This document shows, one piece after another, positions 1 to 6,039 of a stretch of 6,039 nt of DNA (positions are counted from its first letter, which is position 1; the number at the start of each line of letters is the position of its first letter). The stretch is from an uncultured Prevotellaceae bacterium (GTDB lineage: Bacteria; Bacteroidota; Bacteroidia; Bacteroidales; Bacteroidaceae). The translations under genes were made by a program, and so were the position numbers. The stretch lies in the NCBI GenBank assembly GCA_945827465.1, contig CALZOH010000192.1, positions 1-6,039 on the forward strand, written 5' to 3'. The notes below the pieces were generated by a model. The model had not been told where the DNA came from. It worked only from the letters and a program-made list of their open reading frames with translations, and did no database searches.

Positions 1-142
1 TTTCGTTTTGCTCTTCTCTCGGCTTGCACTACTTTGGATAAGTTAGGCGGCGCCTCGGACGAGCAAACCTGAAAAACATTCGTCTTTCGTTTTGCTCTTC
101 TCTCGGCTTGCACTACTTTGGATAAGTTAGGCGACGCCTCGG

Positions 143-183
143 AAGAGCAAACCTGAAAAACATTCGTTTTTCGTTTTGCTCTT
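143..183 (+). other. Long imperfect hairpin across the repeat junction upstream of glnS
   Basis: AAGAGCAAA (143-151) pairs perfectly with TTTGCTCTT (175-183). Inside it, after a small internal loop (CCT against GT), GAAAAAC (155-161) pairs perfectly with GTTTTTC (166-172) around the loop ATTC. That gives 16 base pairs in total. The right arm contains the -33 TTTG of the glnS promoter (175-178). At the copy 1/copy 2 junction the same structure has one mismatch in each stem. It lies upstream of the likely transcription start, so it would act as DNA (cruciform or protein site), or as RNA only in a transcript arriving from further left. Confidence 0.7.
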
Positions 184-205
184 CTCTCGGCTTGCACTAA
201 CTTTG
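175..205 (+). promoter_or_regulatory. Bacteroidetes-type promoter of glnS
   Basis: A -33 box TTTG (175-178) and a perfect -7 box TAACTTTG (198-205, consensus TAnnTTTG) are separated by exactly 19 bases, the usual spacing for the Bacteroidetes primary sigma factor. Transcription should begin a few bases after 205, around 209-213. That leaves a leader of about 25 bases, A-rich and without a Shine-Dalgarno sequence, as is normal in this phylum. The start point is inferred from the consensus. Confidence 0.85.
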
Positions 206-236
206 CACTCCAAATCAAGAAAATAATATTATCAAT

Positions 237-1937
237 ATGTGTGAAGCAAAAGACGAAAAGGCCGGTAAGCGCAGCCTGAATTTTATCGAAGAAATTATAG
301 AGACAGATTTGAAAAACGGTTTAAACGATGGCCGTTTGCAAACCCGCTTCCCGCCTGAGCCGAACGGATACCTGCACATCGGACATGCTAAAGCTATTTG
401 CATGGACTTCGGAATCGCACAAAAATATGGAGGAGTATGCAACCTCCGCTTCGACGACACCAACCCCCAAAAAGAAGATACGGAATACGTCGACGCCATT
501 ATGGAAGATATCAAATGGCTGGGCTTTGAATGGGGCGCAGTATATTATGCTTCCGACTACTTTGAAAAGCTTTGGGAATTTGCCGTGAAACTTATCAAGG
601 AAGGCAAAGCCTATATCGACGAACAAACCAGCGAAGAAATGGCCGCCCAGAAAGGTACGCCGACTCAAGCCGGAACAGAAAGTCCCTATCGCAACCGTCC
701 CATCGAAGAGAGCCTGGCCCTGTTCGAGAAGATGAACCGCGGCGAGGTGGCCGAGGGCAGCATGGTGCTTCGCGCCAAGATTGATATGGCCAACCCCAAT
801 ATGCACTTCCGCGACCCGGTGATTTATCGCGTCATCAACCGTAGCCACCACCGCACGGGCGACAAATGGAAGGCCTACCCCATGTATGACTTCGCTCACG
901 GACAGAGCGACTACTTTGAAGGAGTCACTCACTCCATCTGTACCCTGGAGTTTGTTCCCCATCGTCCGCTCTACGACTACTTTATTGACGAACTGAAAGA
1001 CGGACAAGACCTGGGCGACCATCGTCCCCGCCAATATGAGTTCAACCGCCTGAACCTGACCTATACCGTCATGAGCAAGCGCAAACTGCTGGCCTTGGTG
1101 CAAGAAGGACTGGTTGACGGATGGGACGACCCCCGCATGCCGACCGTATGCGGACTGCGTCGCCGCGGTTACTCCCCCGAAGCCGTCAGAGGTTTCATCG
1201 ACATGATTGGCTACACCAAGTTTGACGCCCTCAACGACTACGCCATGCTGGAGGCCGCCGCTCGCGAAGACCTCAACGCCCGTGCACAACGCGTTTCGGC
1301 CGTGCTCAACCCCGTGAAGCTCATCATCACCAACTATCCCGAAGGACAAGAAGAGGAACTCGCAGCACAAAACAATCCGGAAAATCCGGCCGACGGCGAA
1401 CACACCGTCACCTTCAGCCGCGAACTCTGGATGGAACGCGACGACTTCATGGAAGACGCTCCGAAAAAATTCTTCAGAATGTCGCCGGGCAAAGAAGTAC
1501 GACTCAAAAATGCCTACATCGTCAAATGCACCGGCTGCAACAAGAATGCCGAAGGCGAAATCACCGAAATACTCTGCGAATACGACCCCGAAAGCAAGAG
1601 CGGCATGCCGGGAGCCGACCGCAAGGTAAAAGGCACCCTTCACTGGGTAAGCTGCGCTCACGCCCGGAAAGCCGAAGTACGCCTCTACGACCGCTTGTTC
1701 AACGTAGAGAACCCCTCGGCCGACGAACGCGACTTCCGCGAACTGCTCAACCCGGAAAGCCTCACAGTGCTCAACAACTGCTACGTAGAACCCTTCGCCG
1801 CCACCTTTAAACCGGGCTCATACCTGCAGTTCCAACGTATCGGCTACTTCACGCCCGACAAGCACACCACGGACGAACACCTCGTGTTCAATCGCACCGT
1901 GGGCCTCAAAGACGCATGGGCCAAGAAAAATAAGTAA
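237..1937 (+). CDS. glnS: Glutamine--tRNA ligase (GlnRS)
   Basis: This 566-residue cytoplasmic class I aminoacyl-tRNA synthetase charges tRNA-Gln with glutamine using ATP; the E. coli enzyme is of similar size. The HIGH signature is in PPEPNGYLHIGH (39-50). The KMSKS loop has the GlnRS form VMSKRKL (278-284), followed by GWDDPRMPT (295-303) and GLRRRGY (306-312). The segment YPMYDFAHGQSD (214-225) with THSICTLEF (231-239) corresponds to the glutamine-binding and tRNA-acceptor region. The C-terminal half (about 355-560) is the anticodon-binding beta-barrel, with SPGKEVRLKNAY (416-427), KVKGTLHWVS (463-472), EVRLYDRLF (480-488) and FNRTVGLKDAW (551-561). The start at 237 is well supported: it is the only ATG between an in-frame stop at 198-200 and Met56, which lies beyond the HIGH motif. 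The promoter lies just upstream, and dedA follows after 34 bases, probably co-transcribed. All catalytic motifs are intact. Its presence implies direct glutaminylation in this organism rather than sole reliance on the Glu-tRNA amidotransferase route. Confidence 0.97.
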   Translation: MCEAKDEKAGKRSLNFIEEIIETDLKNGLNDGRLQTRFPPEPNGYLHIGHAKAICMDFGIAQKYGGVCNLRFDDTNPQKEDTEYVDAIMEDIKWLGFEWGAVYYASDYFEKLWEFAVKLIKEGKAYIDEQTSEEMAAQKGTPTQAGTESPYRNRPIEESLALFEKMNRGEVAEGSMVLRAKIDMANPNMHFRDPVIYRVINRSHHRTGDKWKAYPMYDFAHGQSDYFEGVTHSICTLEFVPHRPLYDYFIDELKDGQDLGDHRPRQYEFNRLNLTYTVMSKRKLLALVQEGLVDGWDDPRMPTVCGLRRRGYSPEAVRGFIDMIGYTKFDALNDYAMLEAAAREDLNARAQRVSAVLNPVKLIITNYPEGQEEELAAQNNPENPADGEHTVTFSRELWMERDDFMEDAPKKFFRMSPGKEVRLKNAYIVKCTGCNKNAEGEITEILCEYDPESKSGMPGADRKVKGTLHWVSCAHARKAEVRLYDRLFNVENPSADERDFRELLNPESLTVLNNCYVEPFAATFKPGSYLQFQRIGYFTPDKHTTDEHLVFNRTVGLKDAWAKKNK

Positions 1938-1971
1938 TCACCCTCCCACACTATAACCCCACCTCACAGAA

Positions 1972-2604
1972 ATGATTCTACTCGAACCTTTCTATCAGGC
2001 ATTGCTGGATGATTTAAACTATTATTCCGTTACCATATTGATGGCCATTGAAAGCTCGGCCATACCGTTCCCCTCCGAAATCGTAGTACCTCCCGCCGGC
2101 TACATGGCAGCCGAGGGACGAATGAACATCTGGCTGGTCATCCTCTTCTCCACCATCGGCTGCATCATCGGCGCCTCGGCCAACTACGTCATCTCCTATT
2201 ATGTAGGACGCCCGGTAGTCTACCGCTTCGTCGAAAGTCGCGCAGGACGCTTCTGCCTGCTCAGCCGCGAAAAGATGGAAGCCGCCGAACGCTACTTCGA
2301 TCGCCACGGAGCCATCGCTACCCTCATCGGACGCTTGTTGCCCGGCATCCGACAACTCATCTCCATTCCCGCCGGACTGAGCAAGATGAACTTCGGACGC
2401 TTCGTACTCTACACCGCAGTGGGAGCCGGCATCTGGAACGCCATATTGGCATTCCTCGGATGGTATCTGCACAAGCTGGTACCCCTCTCAAAGCTCAACG
2501 AGCAAGTCGCCCTCTACGAAAAGCCCATCATCGGAGGCATCATCGTAGTGGCCGTAGCAGCCATTGGCTACCTCTTCTACCAGGCATACAAAGGCAAAAA
2601 ATAA
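1972..2604 (+). CDS. DedA-family (VTT/SNARE-associated domain) inner-membrane protein
   Basis: This 210-residue integral membrane protein belongs to the DedA superfamily, whose members include undecaprenyl-phosphate or phospholipid translocases and E. coli YqjA/YghB. Family hallmarks are present: an acidic residue before the first re-entrant segment in ESSAIPFPSEIVVPPAGYMA (27-46), the glycine-rich GASANYVISYYVGR (67-80), and the second conserved block GRLLPGIRQLISIPAGLSKM (120-139) with the G-R-x-x-P-x-x-R pattern and the AG pair, then GAGIWN (151-156). Hydrophobic stretches lie at about 16-46 (part re-entrant), 52-78, 115-135 (part re-entrant), 142-166 and 186-204, with a basic tail KGKK. 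The first ATG keeps the first membrane segment complete, so I keep it. The gene lies 34 bases after glnS with no visible promoter between them and is followed at once by a terminator, so it is probably the last gene of a glnS-dedA unit. The transported lipid cannot be read from the sequence. Confidence 0.92.
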   Translation: MILLEPFYQALLDDLNYYSVTILMAIESSAIPFPSEIVVPPAGYMAAEGRMNIWLVILFSTIGCIIGASANYVISYYVGRPVVYRFVESRAGRFCLLSREKMEAAERYFDRHGAIATLIGRLLPGIRQLISIPAGLSKMNFGRFVLYTAVGAGIWNAILAFLGWYLHKLVPLSKLNEQVALYEKPIIGGIIVVAVAAIGYLFYQAYKGKK

Positions 2605-2620
2605 ATGCCCCTCCAATAAA

Positions 2621-2668
2621 AGACGGCTGCTTCACCTTTCCCAAAAGAAATGAGGCAGCCGTTTTTTT
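2621..2668 (+). terminator. Intrinsic terminator after dedA
   Basis: ACGGCTGCTTCA (2623-2634) pairs with TGAGGCAGCCGT (2651-2662), a 12-base-pair stem with one G-U pair and a 16-base A/C-rich loop. The stem ends in a run of seven T (2662-2668). It begins 18 bases after the dedA stop codon and ends 25 bases before the receptor start, so it could also act as an attenuator for the receptor gene. Confidence 0.92.
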
Positions 2669-2693
2669 AACCAAACAATTTAATTTATTCATT

Positions 2694-4736
2694 ATGTTAC
2701 AAACCCAACAAAAAAACCATCAGGTGGTATTCTTCAAGCACTTCACACGGAAGAGCTATGCAGCGTTCAACAGTCTGAAAAGAGAAGTACGCATCTGCAC
2801 CCTGGCAGCCTGCATGCTTACCTACGCCTACGGCGAAAGCAAGACTTACGAACCCGGCATGCTGCGCCACGCTGAAGCCGACCGGGAAGACATCACCCTT
2901 GATGCAGCCGAAGTGACGGGAACACGCGTGCCCATCACTTTTGCCGAAACAGCTCAAAGCATTTCGGTCATCACACGCGAAGACATTGAACGTGCGAAAG
3001 TACAAACCGTCAACGACCTGCTCAAACTCTGCGCAGGAGTCGACGTCAGACAACGAGGCAACTTTGGCGTACAAACCGACGTCAGCATAGGTGGAGGCAC
3101 CTTCGACCAAATTGCCATACTTTTAAACGGAATAAACATCAACAACCCACAAACCGGCCATCTCACCGCCGACTTCCCCGTATCAGTCTCCGACATCGAG
3201 CGTATTGAAATCTACGACGGCACTTCAGCACGCATCTTTGGAAGTCAGGCTCTCAATGGCGCCATCAACATCATTACGCGCATCCAGAATGCCGACAACG
3301 CCGAAGCACGTCTCAACGGCGGTTCGTACGGAACACTTGGAGCAGGCGGAAGCCTGAACCTGGCCTCGCAGCATTATCTGAACCGCATCAGCGCCGACTA
3401 TCTGCGCTCAGACGGAGCCACCAACAACAGCGCCTTCTCGAAAGCGCACGCCTTCTATCAGGGACAATACATCACCCCCGAACTGAAGCTCAGTTGGCAG
3501 GGCGGTCTTTCCAGCCAACGCTACGACGCCAATACCTTCTACAGCGCTACCTATCCCAACCAATGGGAAGCCGGTAGCCGATGGACCGCATCAGTCAAAG
3601 CCGTCACCAATGGCCGCATCCACCTGGCCCCCTCCCTATCATGGATTCGCTCCTACGACCACTTCCAACTCATCAAAGACACCCACACCGGTGAGAACTT
3701 CCATCGCAACGACGTCTACACCTTCGGAATCACAGCCTACACCGAATGGAGCCTCGGACGCACCGCCTTCGGAGGCGAACTGCGGTCGGAAAGCATCCTT
3801 TCATCCAACCTGGGTCGCCCCTTACAAGAAGACCAATACGTCAAAGTGGAAAATCAAGATGAAATCTATTATACTCATCGCGACAACCGCACCAACATCA
3901 GTTACTTCCTCGAGCATGCACTGCTCTTGAAAAACTTCTCACTCACCGCCGGCGTGATGGCAAACCGCAATACAGCCGTCAATGAGCGTTTCAGCTTCTA
4001 TCCCGGCGTTGAAACCAGCTACCGCCCCAACTCACACGTCAAGCTCTTCGCCTCATGGGGCATGTCCATGCGTCTGCCCACCTTCACCGACCTATATTAT
4101 AAGAGTCCCACACAAGAAGGCAACGTAGGCTTGAAACCCGAAAAGACCATGACCGTAAAAGCCGGCGGCGAATACAACCACAATGGTTTCTTCTTCGGAC
4201 TGAACGGCATCTACCGCCACGGTTCCAACATGATTGACTGGGTAATGCGCGAGCCCAACGACATCTATCATTCCACACAGTTCACCCTCGACGGATTTGA
4301 ATTGTCGGCCCGCACCTCGCTCAACTTTCCCCAACTCATGCAATGCCGCACCTTCATCGACCGCATCAAAGCCGAATACACTTACATCCACCAAAGCCGC
4401 AACGACGACCAAGTAGTTTATAAGTCCAACTATGCCCTGGAATACCTGCGTCACAAAGCTACCTTTGACCTCGACCATCGCGTAATCGGCCCGATCGAAG
4501 CGACGTGGCAAGTATCCTGGCAAGAAAGAATGGGCGGATACGTACAGACCGATGGCACCGTGAAGAGCTACTCACCCTACGCCCTGCTCAATCTCAAGCT
4601 CCGCTACGATGCACCACGTTACGGCCTATACCTCTCATTGGAGAATCTGACCAATCACACCTATTATGATTATGGGAGCATACCCCAACCCGGTTTCACC
4701 CTCATGGCAGGCTGTCGCGTCAGTCTAAATCTATAG
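2694..4736 (+). CDS. TonB-dependent outer-membrane receptor, BtuB-like plug
   Basis: This 680-residue outer-membrane receptor should import a scarce nutrient using TonB energy. The reading frame is open upstream into dedA, but ATG 2694 is the sensible start: it lies after the dedA terminator and gives a basic N-region (1-31) followed by a short hydrophobic core (about 32-47, ending AYG) as export signal. A TonB-box-like stretch LDAAEVTGTRVP (69-80) leads into the plug domain (about 72-195): SVITREDIERAKVQTVNDLL (91-110), GVDVRQRG (115-122), ILLNGININNPQTGH (142-156), IERIEIYDGTSARIFGSQAL (168-187) and NGAINIIT (188-195). The rest is a 22-strand-type barrel ending in ENLTNHTYYDYGSIPQPG and a final strand closing in Leu. 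The plug resembles cobalamin receptor BtuB, but no cobalamin riboswitch or B12 gene is nearby, so the substrate is open (cobalamin, iron chelate or other). There is no SusD partner and no CarboxypepD-like N-terminal domain. Oddity: the plug reads SIGGGT where SIRGGT is usual. Confidence 0.93.
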   Translation: MLQTQQKNHQVVFFKHFTRKSYAAFNSLKREVRICTLAACMLTYAYGESKTYEPGMLRHAEADREDITLDAAEVTGTRVPITFAETAQSISVITREDIERAKVQTVNDLLKLCAGVDVRQRGNFGVQTDVSIGGGTFDQIAILLNGININNPQTGHLTADFPVSVSDIERIEIYDGTSARIFGSQALNGAINIITRIQNADNAEARLNGGSYGTLGAGGSLNLASQHYLNRISADYLRSDGATNNSAFSKAHAFYQGQYITPELKLSWQGGLSSQRYDANTFYSATYPNQWEAGSRWTASVKAVTNGRIHLAPSLSWIRSYDHFQLIKDTHTGENFHRNDVYTFGITAYTEWSLGRTAFGGELRSESILSSNLGRPLQEDQYVKVENQDEIYYTHRDNRTNISYFLEHALLLKNFSLTAGVMANRNTAVNERFSFYPGVETSYRPNSHVKLFASWGMSMRLPTFTDLYYKSPTQEGNVGLKPEKTMTVKAGGEYNHNGFFFGLNGIYRHGSNMIDWVMREPNDIYHSTQFTLDGFELSARTSLNFPQLMQCRTFIDRIKAEYTYIHQSRNDDQVVYKSNYALEYLRHKATFDLDHRVIGPIEATWQVSWQERMGGYVQTDGTVKSYSPYALLNLKLRYDAPRYGLYLSLENLTNHTYYDYGSIPQPGFTLMAGCRVSLNL

Positions 4737-4747
4737 CAGTTCCTCCA

Positions 4748-4764
4748 AACCCGCAAATCGGGTT
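4748..4764. other. Small hairpin after the receptor gene
   Basis: AACCCG (4748-4753) and CGGGTT (4759-4764) form a perfect 6-base-pair stem around CAAAT, 11 bases after the receptor stop codon. No T-run follows on the plus strand. It may help protect the mRNA 3' end or assist the larger hairpin just downstream. Confidence 0.5.
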
Positions 4765-4771
4765 AACTACA

Positions 4772-4805
4772 CAAGGGCACGTCTCACATAAAAGACGTGC
4801 CCTTG
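4772..4805. terminator. Perfect 13-bp hairpin between convergent genes, probable terminator
   Basis: CAAGGGCACGTCT (4772-4784) pairs perfectly with AGACGTGCCCTTG (4793-4805) around an 8-base loop. The position, just after the receptor and before the oppositely oriented phosphodiesterase gene, suits a terminator for the receptor. On the plus strand only a mixed ATTCTCT tract follows, and on the minus strand TGTAGTT, so it lacks a real T-run in either direction. It may work weakly both ways or serve as a 3' stabiliser. I see no better terminator for the minus-strand gene. Confidence 0.65.
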
Positions 4806-4910
4806 ATTCTCTACTGACCCTCTTTAAACCTAAGAAGAGTTGGCTCAGTTAAATATTTTGAGATGTTCCTTATTGCTAAGCATTATCTCCAGAATGGGAA
4901 AAGAGTCCGA

Positions 4911-5810
4911 TTAATGACGTCTATGCTTCTTCAAATAACGAAGAAGTTGGGCAGGACGATCTGTTTGAATCAACAAAGCACCCCGATCAAGAATCCACCC
5001 CCACGATTCATCTGGTTCCTTTGCTTCCACAGCTCTATCATCATCATGTCCTCCATTGAGTGAAGGCCACAGACTATTAATCCACAACTTAATGCCATTT
5101 TCTTTAAGTATATCCATAAGACGAAGGACCTGTTCATTGACTTTGCCAAAACAACACTCTACAGCTACAGGTTTCACAGATGCTAATTCATTGATCTCTG
5201 CCTCTGCCTTTGAACTTTCCAAACCCACGATAGGCATATAAATGACTTTATCTACAACTTCGCTATTCTCCTTCAAAACCGTCTTGATGGGTTTTCCGGA
5301 CTTGATCACTACCTGATTGGTGGTGCCTGTCTTCTCCATAATCTCATAAGCCTCCTTAAAATAATCATATCCCTTGTCCACATTAATCAGAATCTTTCCC
5401 TTACAAAAAAGAAGAGCTTCCTCAAAGGTGGGAATAGAATGATTAGTGGTTATGCCATGACCGGACTTGAGGCGAAGTTTCTTCAACTCATCTGAAGTAA
5501 GGTCACTTACCTTTCCACGACCGTTTGTAGTACGATCAACCGTATTGTCATGCATAAGGAAGAGAACACTATCTTTGGACATATGAAGGTCAAGTTCAAT
5601 CATGTCTACCCCCATATCTATACAGTTTTGGAAAGCCTGAAGAGAATTCTCGGGAGCGTTTCTCCAATCTCCTCGGTGAGCGACTACAAACACCTTCTTG
5701 GATTTTGGATTGTTCAATTCTCTAATCAACTTTTCAACACGATTTTCTGCAAACACAACAAGTGTGAAACTCAACAGAAAAACAAAAGAAATAACTCTCT
5801 TCATTTTCAT
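4911..5810 (-). CDS. Secreted glycerophosphodiester phosphodiesterase (GDPD) family protein
   Basis: This 299-residue, probably periplasmic, phosphodiesterase has the TIM-barrel GDPD fold. The family typically hydrolyses glycerophosphodiesters to glycerol-3-phosphate and an alcohol. Residues 1-21 (MKMKR, then a hydrophobic core ending VVFA) form a Sec signal peptide likely cut before ENR, with no lipobox cysteine. Catalytic motifs: AHRGDWRNAPENS (44-56) with His45, Arg46 and Glu54; IELDLHMSKD (71-80) with Glu72 and Asp74 as metal ligands; MHDNTVDRTTNGRG (86-99) with His87 as the second catalytic histidine; and VVIKS with Lys170. The C-terminal part has LWINSLWPSLNGGHDDDRA (242-260) and IQTDRPAQLLRYL (281-293), which close the barrel. 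ATG codons at 5810 and 5804 are both possible starts and give nearly the same signal peptide. The gene has its own promoter and no co-directional neighbour in the window. It is notably AT-rich beside the other genes. The exact substrate is not deducible; some relatives cleave other phosphodiesters. Confidence 0.95.
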   Translation of the reverse strand: MKMKRVISFVFLLSFTLVVFAENRVEKLIRELNNPKSKKVFVVAHRGDWRNAPENSLQAFQNCIDMGVDMIELDLHMSKDSVLFLMHDNTVDRTTNGRGKVSDLTSDELKKLRLKSGHGITTNHSIPTFEEALLFCKGKILINVDKGYDYFKEAYEIMEKTGTTNQVVIKSGKPIKTVLKENSEVVDKVIYMPIVGLESSKAEAEINELASVKPVAVECCFGKVNEQVLRLMDILKENGIKLWINSLWPSLNGGHDDDRAVEAKEPDESWGWILDRGALLIQTDRPAQLLRYLKKHRRH

Positions 5811-5873
5811 TATATAATTTATTCAACCTCAATATTAAAAAAGAATCTATGCAATATAACACATGAATCCCTG

Positions 5874-5904
5874 CAAAATTACAAAAAAACATTAAGAGCT
5901 AAAA
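5874..5904 (-). promoter_or_regulatory. Bacteroidetes-type promoter of the GDPD gene
   Basis: Read on the minus strand, a perfect -7 box TAATTTTG (5881 to 5874) lies 19 bases after TTTT (5904-5901), a three-of-four match to the -33 TTTG. Transcription would begin near 5868, giving an AT-rich leader of about 57 bases before the ATG. The leader shows no Shine-Dalgarno and no obvious riboswitch fold. Confidence 0.7.
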
Positions 5905-6039
5905 TATAAAAACATTATTTTGTCTAATGGCCGTAAATGACAATTTCGGTCTAATAATGGACAGTAGAAAATCAGTGGGGATAGTTGACTATGACTAAAA
6001 TTACTTCACAGATTATTTGTTTATTTTCTACTTTGCTTT
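5905..6039. other. AT-rich non-coding end of window with short repeats
   Basis: No credible ORF starts or ends here. The heptamer GTCTAAT occurs twice (5922-5928 and 5949-5955). Each copy opens a GTC...GAC dyad: TGTC...GACA at 5921-5942 and GTC...GAC at 5949-5962. At the right edge TACTTTG (6029-6035) resembles the shortened -7 box of the left-end repeats, but no TTTG lies 19 bases before it. The next gene lies outside the window. Confidence 0.4.

Larger units (their letters stand above)
1..205 (+). repeat. Tandem 84-base repeat carrying promoter-like sequence, 2.4 copies
   Basis: Copy 1 is 1-84, copy 2 is 85-168, and a partial copy 3 runs from 169 to about 205. Copies 1 and 2 differ at only four positions (50, 60, 82 and 84 of the unit), so the array is young or kept homogeneous. 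Copy 3 follows the unit as far as TTGCACTA, gains one A, continues with CTTTG, then diverges into the glnS leader. Each unit contains TTTTGC near its start, a TACTTTG or TAACTTTG box 19 bases further on, a short palindrome of the form AGGCG-N-CGCCT (45-55 and 129-139), and a GAGCAAA segment that pairs with TTTGCTC of the next unit. No unit has a credible ORF. The window begins in phase with the unit, so more copies may lie to the left. Confidence 0.95.

Noticed and set aside
1..205. CRISPR array
   Set aside because: The 84-base units are contiguous and near-identical with no unique spacers, and no cas gene is present.
321..1661. 446-codon open frame on the minus strand inside glnS
   Set aside because: It is fully antisense to an unmistakable GlnRS, has no recognisable domain, and arises from the high G+C and C-ending codons of glnS.
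2460..2693. In-frame N-terminal extension of the receptor reading back into dedA
   Set aside because: The extension would translate through the end of dedA and its terminator, has low-complexity basic residues, and would bury the signal peptide; ATG 2694 is the better start.
2604..2693. Cobalamin riboswitch expected before a BtuB-like receptor
   Set aside because: The gap is only 90 bases, mostly occupied by the terminator, with no B12-box-like sequence; there is no room for the roughly 200-base riboswitch.
2796..2816. Possible lipobox LAAC (Cys40) in the receptor N-terminus
   Set aside because: The residues before it (EVRICT) do not form a proper hydrophobic core, and TonB-dependent receptors are not normally lipoproteins; treated as coincidence within the signal core.
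4863..5241. Short plus-strand open frames (66 and 61 codons) over the 3' end of the GDPD gene
   Set aside because: They are antisense to conserved GDPD C-terminal motifs and lack promoter, start context or family likeness.
5550..5909. 119-codon plus-strand frame across the start of the GDPD gene
   Set aside because: It runs antisense through the signal peptide, catalytic motifs and promoter of the GDPD gene, and its sequence is low in complexity.

Overview
The window looks like chromosomal DNA of a gut Bacteroidales bacterium, most likely Bacteroides or Phocaeicola. The evidence is two promoters of the Bacteroidetes type (a -33 TTTG-like box, 19 bases, then TAnnTTTG), no Shine-Dalgarno sequences before the starts, A-rich leaders, and protein families typical of that group: a GlnRS, a DedA protein, a BtuB-like TonB-dependent receptor and a secreted GDPD-type phosphodiesterase. 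The species cannot be fixed from the sequence alone.

Left end (1-236): 2.4 tandem copies of an 84-base unit. The last, partial copy carries a perfect Bacteroidetes promoter (TTTG, 19 bases, TAACTTTG) that starts glnS transcription about 25 bases before its ATG. The two upstream copies hold the same promoter with one base missing from the -7 box. The copy 2/copy 3 junction forms a long hairpin that takes in the -33 box.

Centre (237-2668): glnS (glutaminyl-tRNA synthetase) is followed after 34 bases by a dedA-family membrane protein gene. A strong intrinsic terminator follows, so the two probably form one transcription unit.

Centre right (2694-4736): a 680-residue TonB-dependent outer-membrane receptor with a BtuB-like plug. 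It starts only 25 bases after the terminator's T-run, and I see no promoter of its own. Two hairpins follow it.

Right end (4806-6039): on the minus strand, convergent with the receptor, is a periplasmic glycerophosphodiester phosphodiesterase-family protein with a recognisable promoter. It is clearly richer in A+T than the three genes to its left, which may mean a separate origin. The last 130 bases are non-coding and AT-rich, with short dyad repeats of unknown meaning.

The genes do not form one obvious pathway: one serves translation, one probably lipid-carrier or envelope homeostasis, one nutrient import, and one phosphodiester scavenging. I see no phage, CRISPR, tRNA or rRNA and no clear new system. 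The most unusual structure is the promoter-bearing tandem repeat at the left edge.
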